A program made the position numbers and the translations under genes. Under the pieces are notes generated by a model that saw only the letters and a list, made by a program, of their open reading frames with translations, ran no database searches and was not told the origin of the DNA. A stretch of DNA of 5,151 bases from Candidatus Avipropionibacterium avicola (lineage in GTDB: Bacteria; Actinomycetota; Actinomycetes; Propionibacteriales; Propionibacteriaceae): assembly GCA_018715445.1 (NCBI GenBank), contig DVLP01000063.1:1-5151 (forward strand), given 5' to 3'. Positions 1-5,151 of this stretch are shown one piece after another (within the stretch, counting starts at the first letter, position 1; each line of letters begins with the position of its first letter).

Positions 1-974
1 ACGCCGGTGGCGAACACGGCGATCGCCTTCTCCTCGGCCTGCTGGCGCAGCCGCATCCGGATGTCGATCCCCAGCCCGATCATCACCTTGGTGCGCCAAG
101 TCCAGCCGACCACCTGACGCAGCCACCGGTCGCCCGGTCGGGTGCCGGTGAGTGACTCGGTGACGCCGAACCATCGGGCGATCCGTACCTCGTAGGCGTT
201 GGGGCCGCTGCGGGCTGCGGTGACCGGGTCGGACTCCTCGTCGGTCGCGTACGGGGACACGGTCACGCTCAGGACGTCCTCGGACTCACCCCGGTAGAGC
301 GCCAGGATCCGGTGCGAGGGCAGGGTCGTGAAGGTCTCGGCGAAGTCGAAGTAGTCGGAGAACTTCGCGCCGACGGTCTCCTTGCCCTCCTTGACCTTCG
401 ACACCAGCCGTCCGGTCTGCCACACCTGCTCGCGCAGCTCACCGATCAGGTCCGCGTCCTCGGCGGCCCGCTCGACCAGGATCGCCCGGGCCCCGTCCAG
501 CGCCGCCTTCGTGTCGGGCACCTCCTTGGTCGGGTCCACATGGGCAGCGGCAACCTGCTCCGGGTCCAGGGTCGGATCGGCCAGCAGGGCATCGGCCAAC
601 GGCTCGAGACCGGCCTCGCGGGCGATCATGGCCTTGGTCCGCCGCTTCTGCTTGTACGGCAGGTAGATGTCCTCCAGGCGTGCCTTGGTGTCGGCCGCGG
701 CGATCCGGTCGCGGAGTTGGTCGGTCAGCTTGCCCTGGGACTCGATCGACTCCAGCACCGCTCGGCGTCGTTCGTCCAACTCGCGCAGGTAGCGCAGCCG
801 CTCCTCCAACGTGCGCAGTTGGGTGTCGTCCAGTCCCCCGGTGACCTCCTTGCGGTACCGGGCGATGAACGGCACCGTCGAGCCTTCGTCGAGCAGCCGG
901 ACGGCCGCCACGACCTGCGACTCACCCACCTGGAGCTCATCAGCGATACGACGTTCGGGAGTCGGTGCCTGCAC
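1..974 (-). CDS. tex: Tex transcription accessory protein, N-terminal part (gene runs off left edge)
   Basis: Tex (YhgF) is a conserved cytoplasmic nucleic-acid-binding protein linked to transcription and related to eukaryotic Spt6. The 324 visible codons match the helical N-terminal region of the family. Residues 29-47 carry the signature DEGSTVPFIARYRKEVTGG. Further family blocks are LEDIYLPYKQKRR (100-112), AREAGLEPLAD (118-128), GAKFSDYFDF (202-211) and PSHRILALYRGE (219-230). The frame is open to the window edge and ends at AIAVFATG, just where the YqgF/RNase H-like domain normally begins; full-length Tex is usually 750-800 residues, so the YqgF, HhH and S1 domains lie outside. I chose the GTG at 974-972 because GGAAGGA sits 5 bases upstream and the product then starts VQAPTPERRIADEL, close to the family's usual start. 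An in-frame GTG further upstream (about 1035) has a poorer ribosome binding site and would place the 994-1021 hairpin inside the gene. The gene lies 71 bp downstream of ssb on the same strand. Nothing looks damaged. Confidence 0.94.
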   Translation of the reverse strand, partial: MQAPTPERRIADELQVGESQVVAAVRLLDEGSTVPFIARYRKEVTGGLDDTQLRTLEERLRYLRELDERRRAVLESIESQGKLTDQLRDRIAAADTKARLEDIYLPYKQKRRTKAMIAREAGLEPLADALLADPTLDPEQVAAAHVDPTKEVPDTKAALDGARAILVERAAEDADLIGELREQVWQTGRLVSKVKEGKETVGAKFSDYFDFAETFTTLPSHRILALYRGESEDVLSVTVSPYATDEESDPVTAARSGPNAYEVRIARWFGVTESLTGTRPGDRWLRQVVGWTWRTKVMIGLGIDIRMRLRQQAEEKAIAVFATG

Positions 975-979
975 GGGGG

Positions 980-986
980 TCCTTCC
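980..986 (-). promoter_or_regulatory. Ribosome binding site of tex
   Basis: GGAAGGA on the minus strand, with a five-base spacer (CCCCC) before GTG at 974. This site decides the tex start, because no ATG in this frame lies close by. It sits outside the hairpin at 994-1021, so the hairpin would not mask it directly. Confidence 0.7.
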
Positions 987-993
987 GGGAGGG

Positions 994-1021
994 ATGCTGG
1001 GGCCTGTTCGGCCCGCAGCAT
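994..1021 (-). terminator. Hairpin between ssb and tex, possible terminator or attenuator
   Basis: ATGCTG (994-999) plus GGGCC (1000-1004) pair with GGCCC (1010-1014) plus CAGCAT (1016-1021). This gives 11 base pairs with one bulged base (G1015) and a five-base loop (1005-1009). It starts 24 bases after the ssb stop codon and ends about seven bases before the tex ribosome binding site. No T-tract follows on the minus strand, so it is not a classical intrinsic terminator, although terminators without U-tracts are common in GC-rich actinobacteria. It could equally be a 3'-end stabiliser for the ssb transcript, or a partial attenuator separating tex from ssb expression. Confidence 0.42.
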
Positions 1022-1045
1022 TCTGCCTCACCGGTCGGTCCCCAC

Positions 1046-1525
1046 TCACCCCGCCACGGCCAACTCGGCCTCCTCGTCGCTCGCCGTGCCGGCATCGTCG
1101 CTCGCCTCGGGGTCCGAGGTCTGCTCGGCCTGCCAGGGATCCTCATCGGCGGAGCCGGTCCGCAGCGCCGAGGAGTTGCGGGTGAAGCGGGCGGTGCCCC
1201 GGTTGAGGTCGTGCCCGATGCTGTCGGCATCCAGCACCAGCGACTCACGCTCCTTGCCTTCGGCATCGGTCCACAGTCGGGTGCGCAGCTTGCCGCTGAC
1301 CAGCACCGCATCGCCCTTGCGCATGCAGTCGTTGATGTTGCGGGCGAGCATCCGGCGACAGTTCACCGTCACCCAGACGGTGGCCAGGTTCACCCACTCA
1401 CCCTCCTTGCGATATCCCGGGTTGTGGCCGAGGCGGAACGAGGCCCAGGCATCCTGGTCCCGAGTCGCGCTGCGGTAGTCGATGTCATTGCCGACATTGC
1501 CGGCCAGGGTCACATGTGCGTCCAT
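1046..1525 (-). CDS. ssb: Single-stranded DNA-binding protein, SsbB-type paralogue
   Basis: This 159-residue OB-fold protein is expected to coat single-stranded DNA during replication, repair or recombination. The OB-fold spans roughly residues 1-108. It opens with the SSB-like strand DAHVTLAGNVGND and includes EWVNLATVWVTVN (43-55), a basic segment CRRMLARNINDCMRKGD (56-72) and VLVSGKLRTRLW (74-85). IGHDLNRGT at 103-111 is, as I recall, typical of the second actinobacterial SSB (SsbB) rather than the main SsbA. Residues 127-154 form an acidic, low-complexity tail, but the protein ends ELAVAG and lacks the DDDIPF-like tip that recruits partners to most replicative SSBs. ATG 1525 is chosen because AAGGAG lies six bases upstream and the OB-fold begins directly after it. 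An in-frame extension to a TTG at 1663 has no ribosome binding site. DnaA-box-like motifs lie 100-140 bp upstream, and two GTPase genes lie further upstream on the same strand. A non-replicative role, such as competence, recombination or segregation, is inference. Confidence 0.9.
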   Translation of the reverse strand: MDAHVTLAGNVGNDIDYRSATRDQDAWASFRLGHNPGYRKEGEWVNLATVWVTVNCRRMLARNINDCMRKGDAVLVSGKLRTRLWTDAEGKERESLVLDADSIGHDLNRGTARFTRNSSALRTGSADEDPWQAEQTSDPEASDDAGTASDEEAELAVAG

Positions 1526-1531
1526 CGCGGA

Positions 1532-1537
1532 CTCCTT
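1532..1537 (-). promoter_or_regulatory. Ribosome binding site of ssb
   Basis: AAGGAG on the minus strand, six bases before ATG 1525. It is the best Shine-Dalgarno match seen in the window and fixes the ssb start, ruling out the longer in-frame reading from 1663. Confidence 0.8.
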
Positions 1538-1624
1538 GTGGTCGGTGGCCACGCCCTCGACGGCGCGACCCGTACCATCACCATGCGCAGCATCCGGCCG
1601 CAACGAGCAGCGAATCCGTGCTGC

Positions 1625-1633
1625 TGTGGACAG
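1625..1633 (-). promoter_or_regulatory. Second DnaA-box-like 9-mer, one mismatch
   Basis: The minus strand reads CTGTCCACA, differing from TTGTCCACA only at its first base. Both sites lie inside a direct repeat, CTGTGGACA on the plus strand at 1624-1632 and 1654-1662. The 30-bp spacing is close to three helical turns, which would put two bound proteins on the same face of the DNA. It lies 100 bases upstream of the ssb start. Confidence 0.4.
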
Positions 1634-1641
1634 TGCTCCAC
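1626..1641. repeat. Small inverted repeat overlapping the second DnaA-like box
   Basis: GTGGA (1626-1630) and TCCAC (1637-1641) form a perfect five-base dyad around a six-base centre (CAGTGC). It could be an operator half-site pair or a weak hairpin. It is too short to assign to any regulator, and it overlaps the 1625-1633 box, so one or other reading may be incidental. Confidence 0.3.
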
Positions 1642-1654
1642 GGCCATCATCGAC

Positions 1655-1663
1655 TGTGGACAA
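1655..1663 (-). promoter_or_regulatory. DnaA-box-like 9-mer, exact match to high-GC consensus
   Basis: The minus strand reads TTGTCCACA, the DnaA-box consensus of high-GC actinobacteria such as Streptomyces and Mycobacterium. It lies in the intergenic region between the GTPase stop and ssb, 130 bases upstream of the ssb start. A second copy with one mismatch lies exactly 30 bp away in the same orientation. A 9-mer can arise by chance, so binding is inferred rather than shown. Confidence 0.5.
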
Positions 1664-1670
1664 CCCGGTG

Positions 1671-1715
1671 GTCTCAGCGCTCCGTGTCTCAGTGCCCCGT
1701 GTCTCAGTTCTCCGC
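1671..1715. repeat. Three tandem 15-bp units across the GTPase stop codon
   Basis: Units at 1671-1685, 1686-1700 and 1701-1715 all begin GTCTCAG on the plus strand and continue with a similar C-rich half (GCGCTCCGT, TGCCCCGT-like and TTCTCCGC-like). Units 1 and 2 differ at two positions, and unit 3 differs from each by three. The third unit contains the stop codon of the downstream GTPase (TGA, 1706-1704). Because the period is five codons, each of the other two units supplies a further in-frame TGA, at 1691-1689 and 1676-1674. The repeat probably arose by slippage or duplication of the gene end. Confidence 0.75.
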
Positions 1716-3371
1716 GCGACCGGACAACAGTTCGCGGACCCGGCCGTGCCGCGACAGCTCGGCCTCCACCGGCTGCAGCACGTGCTCCACCGCCACGGTG
1801 GTCACCGACCGGAACAGCCTGGTGCGGGCCTGCCGCGCCCGGCGACGGGCTCCGACCTCCACGCCGATCCGACTCGCTGCCGCGGTCACCAGACCGGCTG
1901 CCACCCCGCCGACCACCATCCAGCTGGCGACCGGGACCCCCTGCCACAGCACCGGTGGCAGTTCGGGAAATCCCAACCAGGACACCAGGAACTCGACCAG
2001 GTGCCAGCCCAGGCCGGCCACCCACACCGCCGTCAGCAGCCACTGCAGGGTGGTCACCCCGCGCCACCAACCGCGGTGGCGGCTCAGGTCCAGGTCGGTC
2101 CCGGCGACCGCCCGGTCCAGGGCATCGGGCAGCCGGTCGGCATCGGCACGGGCCGCATCGGCGACCAGATCGATCCACGAGTCCGGCAACCCGGTGCTGG
2201 TGCGGTCGACCAGGTGGCGCAGGGCCGCGTCCACCCGGGCGCGTTCCACCCCGATCGCGGCCGGCAACGAGGTACGTCCCGGCTCCAGGGTGTCGGACGA
2301 CCCGCCGGCTGAGGCCGAGAGGGCCCGACGGGTCGGAGCGAGGTCGAGGTGCAATCGCCGCAGCGGGTCCGGGCGCAGTGATCCGAGCCAGGCCAGCACC
2401 GGCCATCCTGTGGCGCGTCCACCGCGACGTCGCCAGGCCTGACGTACGGCATCGACCACCGTCGGCACTCCGGCCGCGACCGCGAGCGCGTCGACCAGGC
2501 GTCTGCGCTCGTCGCGCGACACTTCGGCGGACCCGACCTCACCGATCTGCTCACCGATCGCGGTGAGTGCGGCATCGACATCGGCCGACAACCGTTCGGT
2601 GGCAGCGATCTTGGCCGCCACCGCCGAGGCGAGCGATTCCCGTACGCGGTCGATCCCCTGCCCGGTCACCGTCGAGGTCGCCGTCACCGTGGCCCGGTCC
2701 AAGCCCTCGGCCGCGAGCAGGTCGGTGAGGTCGGCCTCGACCCGGGCCCGGTCAGCTTCGGGCAGCAGGTCGACCTGGTTCAGCAGCACCGTCGTGCTCG
2801 GGGCATGGCGGGCCATCGGCACCAGGTAACGCTCGTGCAGGGCGGCATCGGCGTACTTCTGGGGATCGACCACCCACACCACCATGTCCACCAGTTCGAC
2901 CAAACGGTCCACCTCGGCCCGGTGGGCCGCCTCGGTGGAGTCGTGGTCGGGCAGGTCGACCAGCACCAGACCGTCCAGATCGGTCCCGGCCCCCTCCACG
3001 ATGCCCGGAAGTCGTTGTCGGGCAGCGATGTCGAGCCAGTCGAGCAACTCGTGCTGGTCGTCCTCACCGAAGACGACCGCCAACGGTCGGGAGGTGGTGG
3101 GCCGCCGGACCCCCGGTTGCGTGACCTCGGCCCCGGAGACCGCATTGACCGTGCTCGACTTGCCCGACCCGGTGGCGCCGGCGACCGCGACCACCGTCGC
3201 GTCACCGGTGATCGCCAACCGACCGGTGGCCCGGTCGGCCACGGCCCGCGCAGAGTCGACCACCTCCGGGTCGATCCTGCCGTCGACCAGGCCGACCACC
3301 TCGGCCAGCGCCTGCAGCCGTACCGCCAGCGGGCGTCGGTCGGTACGGCGTCGGCCTCGTTCGCGGGCCAT
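1704..3371 (-). CDS. YfjP-like / dynamin-like GTPase with C-terminal membrane hairpin (downstream partner)
   Basis: A 555-residue predicted GTP-binding protein of the Era-like YfjP group; the cellular role is unknown. The G domain covers roughly residues 55-255. The P-loop is GATGSGKS (65-72), the switch I region contains RPTT (90-93), and the third G box reads DLPD (139-142) with aspartate in place of the usual glycine. The base-recognition box is NQVD (198-201). After a helical middle region (about 256-430), two hydrophobic segments lie near 440-467 and 478-500, separated by a short Pro/Gly-rich stretch. A basic segment follows (GARRRARQARTRLF, 507-520), and then a C-terminal helix. This looks like a membrane-inserted hairpin with both ends in the cytoplasm. 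The start ATG (3371-3369) overlaps the TGA of the upstream GTPase, with GGGAG eight bases before it, so translation is probably coupled. The N-terminus (about 1-15) is strongly basic. Dynamin-like membrane remodelling is inferred from architecture; the G-domain family assignment is firmer. Confidence 0.88.
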   Translation of the reverse strand: MARERGRRRTDRRPLAVRLQALAEVVGLVDGRIDPEVVDSARAVADRATGRLAITGDATVVAVAGATGSGKSSTVNAVSGAEVTQPGVRRPTTSRPLAVVFGEDDQHELLDWLDIAARQRLPGIVEGAGTDLDGLVLVDLPDHDSTEAAHRAEVDRLVELVDMVVWVVDPQKYADAALHERYLVPMARHAPSTTVLLNQVDLLPEADRARVEADLTDLLAAEGLDRATVTATSTVTGQGIDRVRESLASAVAAKIAATERLSADVDAALTAIGEQIGEVGSAEVSRDERRRLVDALAVAAGVPTVVDAVRQAWRRRGGRATGWPVLAWLGSLRPDPLRRLHLDLAPTRRALSASAGGSSDTLEPGRTSLPAAIGVERARVDAALRHLVDRTSTGLPDSWIDLVADAARADADRLPDALDRAVAGTDLDLSRHRGWWRGVTTLQWLLTAVWVAGLGWHLVEFLVSWLGFPELPPVLWQGVPVASWMVVGGVAAGLVTAAASRIGVEVGARRRARQARTRLFRSVTTVAVEHVLQPVEAELSRHGRVRELLSGRAEN

Positions 3372-3373
3372 CA
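3369..3373 (-). promoter_or_regulatory. TGATG stop-start overlap coupling the two GTPase genes
   Basis: The stop TGA of the upstream GTPase (3373-3371) and the start ATG of the downstream one (3371-3369) share one base. Such overlaps commonly couple translation and keep two subunits in a fixed ratio, which supports the view that the two proteins work together. Confidence 0.85.
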
Positions 3374-5151
3374 GCGCGGCTCCCGGTACGGATCGTCCAC
3401 GATCTCGGCGTCCACGATCTCCACCTCGTCGCCGGCCTCGAGTGCGGCCACGGCACCGTTGCCACTGGCGAGCTCGGCCGGTCGCTGTGTGGGATCGACC
3501 ACGACGACGGCCGTGCCACCTGCGTCTCCCGGTGTGATCGCTGCTGCCGCCGACCGTAGCTCGGACGGATCCTGCACCTCGACCGCATCCAGCACCCGGT
3601 GGTAGCGGCCCAGCTCGACGGCCAGCAGGGTCTCCACTCGCGAGTCGAGCTCCTCCTTGGCCCGTCGCGCCAGGGTCCGGATGGCCTGGTCGCCGAAGAC
3701 GGCCTCCAGCACCCGCTGCGCCAGCACCGCCGTGCCTCCGGCGACACCCACCTCGGCACCGACCAGTCCCCCGGTCTGGGTGAAGACCACGATCATCAAC
3801 GCCACACCGATCGCGTTCACCCCGAAGGCCAGGAACCGTGCCTTGGAACGCTTCGACATCCCCTCGTCGGCGACCAGGGCGAGCACATCGGACTGCCAGT
3901 CACGGATCGCACGGGAGACCTCGGCGGCAAAGGTGCGCGACGACCTCGACAGGTCCTCGGAACTGTCGGCCAGCAAGGATCCCTGCAGCAACTCGCGTCC
4001 GGCCGGGTGGGCCCGCCAGGCCCGCTCGACCCGTTCGGCCGCGGCATCTCCGGACTCCCGGATCAGGCTGTCCAGGCTGGTCTCGACCGCTTCGCTCACC
4101 TTCGAGGCCGACTCGGGTCGGCCCCGTACGGCGGCCACCACCTTGTCCCGCAGCCAGCTGATCCGTTGCTCCAGGGCGCGGAAGAACTCACCGGTGCCGA
4201 CGAACTCGTGCCAGCGGGACAACACCTCGCCGCGCAACAAGGTGCCGTCGGCGGTCTGCACGGCCACCGAGCGCACCGCTTCCTGGTACGACTGGTCGGC
4301 GTCACGACGCAGGGTGTCCAGGGCGATCCGTTGCTCGTCGAGACCATCGGCCAGCAACGGCAGGTCATCGGCCAGTGCGGCGATCGCGCCGGTGAGGGTC
4401 TGGTGGACCACGGCGGCCCGGCTCGTCTGGTCGCGGGCCAGCTCGGCCAACCAGGCCTTGATCGGCTGCACCGCCGCGGCCGGCAGCAGTCCGTCCTCGT
4501 CGGTGCTGGTCTCGGGGACCGCGAACAACGGGGAGTCGCCCAGGCCCGCCTGCTGCATCAACTGGCCGAGATGACCGCCGAGCTCGTCGTAGTGCTGCTC
4601 ACGGACCCGGTCCAGGACCACGCCGACCGCCGCCGACCGATTGGCCGCCTCGTGCAGGTAACCCCACGGCACGGCATCGGCGTAGCGGGCGGCCGAGGTC
4701 ACGAAGAGCCACAGGTCGGCGGCCGCCAGCAGTTGGGCCGCCAGCTCCCGGTTACGGGTGTCGATCGAGTCGACGTCGGGGGCGTCCAGCAGGGCCAGGC
4801 CGCGCGGCAGGGTGGGTTCGGCGACGAGGTGCAGGGATCGGGTGCCCTCCACCGTGGCCTGCTCGACCGCACTGGCCACCCGCGCCATCCCCGGCAGGAT
4901 CCGCTCATCGGCGAACCAGGACAGGTCATCGGGATGGTGCACCAGCACGGGCGCCCGGGTGGTGGGGCGGGTGATGCCGGGCACGGTGACCCGCGAGCCG
5001 ACCAGGGAGTTCACCAGGGTCGACTTGCCCGCACCGGTCGAGCCCCCGACCACGCACAGCAGCGGCGCCTCCATGGTCGCCAGCCGCGGCAGGACGTAGT
5101 CGTCCAGCTGGTGGAGGATCCGGCTGGTGCGGTCACGGTGCTCGAGCGCAT
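3371..5151 (-). CDS. Dynamin-like / YfjP-related GTPase with C-terminal membrane hairpin (upstream partner, 5' end outside window)
   Basis: The reading frame is open to the right edge. It includes 25 residues (ending LDDYVLPRLAT) before the ATG at 5074, with no start codon among them, so the true start lies outside and at least 592 residues are visible. Residues below are counted from Met 5074. The P-loop is GSTGAGKS (11-18), RPTT lies at 36-39, and the third G box is DAPD (97-100), followed by VDS. A YADA motif lies at 131-134. Where NKxD is expected, the sequence reads VVLDRV (152-157), so base recognition is degenerate. Residues about 208-410 are a long, charged helical region, as in dynamin-like stalks. 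Two hydrophobic stretches (about 414-432 and 435-451) form a probable membrane hairpin. The protein ends in an acidic tail with a repeated EIVD. Family annotation is usually dynamin-family or GTPase-domain protein; the function is not established. It is probably the first, or an early, gene of an operon with the GTPase downstream. Confidence 0.87.
   Translation of the reverse strand, partial: ALEHRDRTSRILHQLDDYVLPRLATMEAPLLCVVGGSTGAGKSTLVNSLVGSRVTVPGITRPTTRAPVLVHHPDDLSWFADERILPGMARVASAVEQATVEGTRSLHLVAEPTLPRGLALLDAPDVDSIDTRNRELAAQLLAAADLWLFVTSAARYADAVPWGYLHEAANRSAAVGVVLDRVREQHYDELGGHLGQLMQQAGLGDSPLFAVPETSTDEDGLLPAAAVQPIKAWLAELARDQTSRAAVVHQTLTGAIAALADDLPLLADGLDEQRIALDTLRRDADQSYQEAVRSVAVQTADGTLLRGEVLSRWHEFVGTGEFFRALEQRISWLRDKVVAAVRGRPESASKVSEAVETSLDSLIRESGDAAAERVERAWRAHPAGRELLQGSLLADSSEDLSRSSRTFAAEVSRAIRDWQSDVLALVADEGMSKRSKARFLAFGVNAIGVALMIVVFTQTGGLVGAEVGVAGGTAVLAQRVLEAVFGDQAIRTLARRAKEELDSRVETLLAVELGRYHRVLDAVEVQDPSELRSAAAAITPGDAGGTAVVVVDPTQRPAELASGNGAVAALEAGDEVEIVDAEIVDDPYREPR
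3395..3424. repeat. Two 15-bp tandem units at the 3' end of the upstream GTPase gene
   Basis: GTCCACGATCTC occurs at 3395-3406 and again at 3410-3421, a 15-bp period with 12 identical bases. In protein it gives EIVDA followed by EIVDD in the acidic C-terminal tail, about ten codons before the stop. It is in frame and probably tolerated as flexible tail sequence. Confidence 0.65.

Noticed and set aside
725..1021. Minus-strand frame starting ATG 1021 overlapping the tex start
   Set aside because: It is out of frame with Tex, whose N-terminal family motifs are unmistakable, and its ATG falls inside the hairpin stem. The product has no recognisable domain.
312..1478. Plus-strand frame of 388 codons antisense to tex and ssb
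   Set aside because: It covers the conserved Tex and SSB coding regions on the opposite strand, has no ribosome binding site that I can see, and its composition is typical of an antisense frame.
1574..1603. Possible ssb promoter on the minus strand: TTGCGG (1603-1598), 18-bp spacer, GATGGT (1579-1574)
   Set aside because: The -10 element is a poor match (only a few consensus bases), and such weak pairs are easy to find by chance. It was not listed as a feature.
1526..1663. N-terminal extension of the SSB to a TTG at 1663
   Set aside because: The added 46 residues have no SSB homology that I recognise, the TTG overlaps the DnaA-like box and has no ribosome binding site, and AAGGAG with ATG 1525 is clearly better.
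1526..1703. LexA/SOS box upstream of ssb
   Set aside because: No GAAC-N4-GTTC type palindrome is present in the intergenic region.
965..2566. Long plus-strand open frame of 533 codons antisense to ssb and the GTPase gene
   Set aside because: Its product is a low-complexity run of Pro, Arg, Gly and Ala with no recognisable domain, and it crosses two well-supported genes and an intergenic region. Long shadow frames are expected in very GC-rich DNA.
5149..5151. ATG at the extreme right edge on the minus strand as the start of the upstream GTPase
   Set aside because: It is out of frame with the GTPase (77 bases before Met 5074). The GTPase frame stays open through the edge, with family-like residues before Met 5074, so the real start is outside the window.

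Overview
The window is very GC-rich and densely coded, with every gene on the minus strand. The gene set points to an actinobacterium (Actinomycetota): an SsbB-type single-stranded DNA-binding protein carrying the IGHDLxRGT motif, followed upstream by two tandem membrane-anchored GTPases of the YfjP/dynamin-like kind. From memory this neighbourhood resembles conserved actinobacterial chromosomes, possibly Propionibacteriales, but the genus cannot be fixed from the sequence. I see no transposases, integrases, tRNAs, rRNAs or CRISPR arrays.

Layout in the direction of transcription (right to left): (1) 5151-3371, a dynamin-like GTPase whose first codons lie beyond the right edge; (2) 3371-1704, a second YfjP-like GTPase whose start codon overlaps the stop of the first by one base (TGATG), so the two are almost certainly co-transcribed and translationally coupled; (3) 1703-1526, a 178-bp intergenic region with two DnaA-box-like 9-mers, a small inverted repeat and a 15-bp tandem repeat that runs across the GTPase stop codon; (4) 1525-1046, the ssb paralogue with a strong ribosome binding site; (5) 1045-975, a short spacer with an 11-bp hairpin that may terminate or attenuate transcription; (6) 974-1, the N-terminal 324 codons of the Tex transcription accessory protein, cut by the left edge just before its YqgF domain.

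The two GTPases are clearly related. They share the P-loop, the RPTT switch motif, an atypical DxPD third G box and a YADA motif, and each has a hydrophobic hairpin near its C-terminus. They are not equivalent: the downstream protein keeps an NQVD base-recognition box, while the upstream one has LDRV there. I infer a two-subunit, membrane-associated GTPase system of unknown function. Its placement beside a C-tail-deficient SSB with DnaA-box-like sites upstream is the most interesting aspect of the window. Tex is an ordinary housekeeping nucleic-acid-binding protein.
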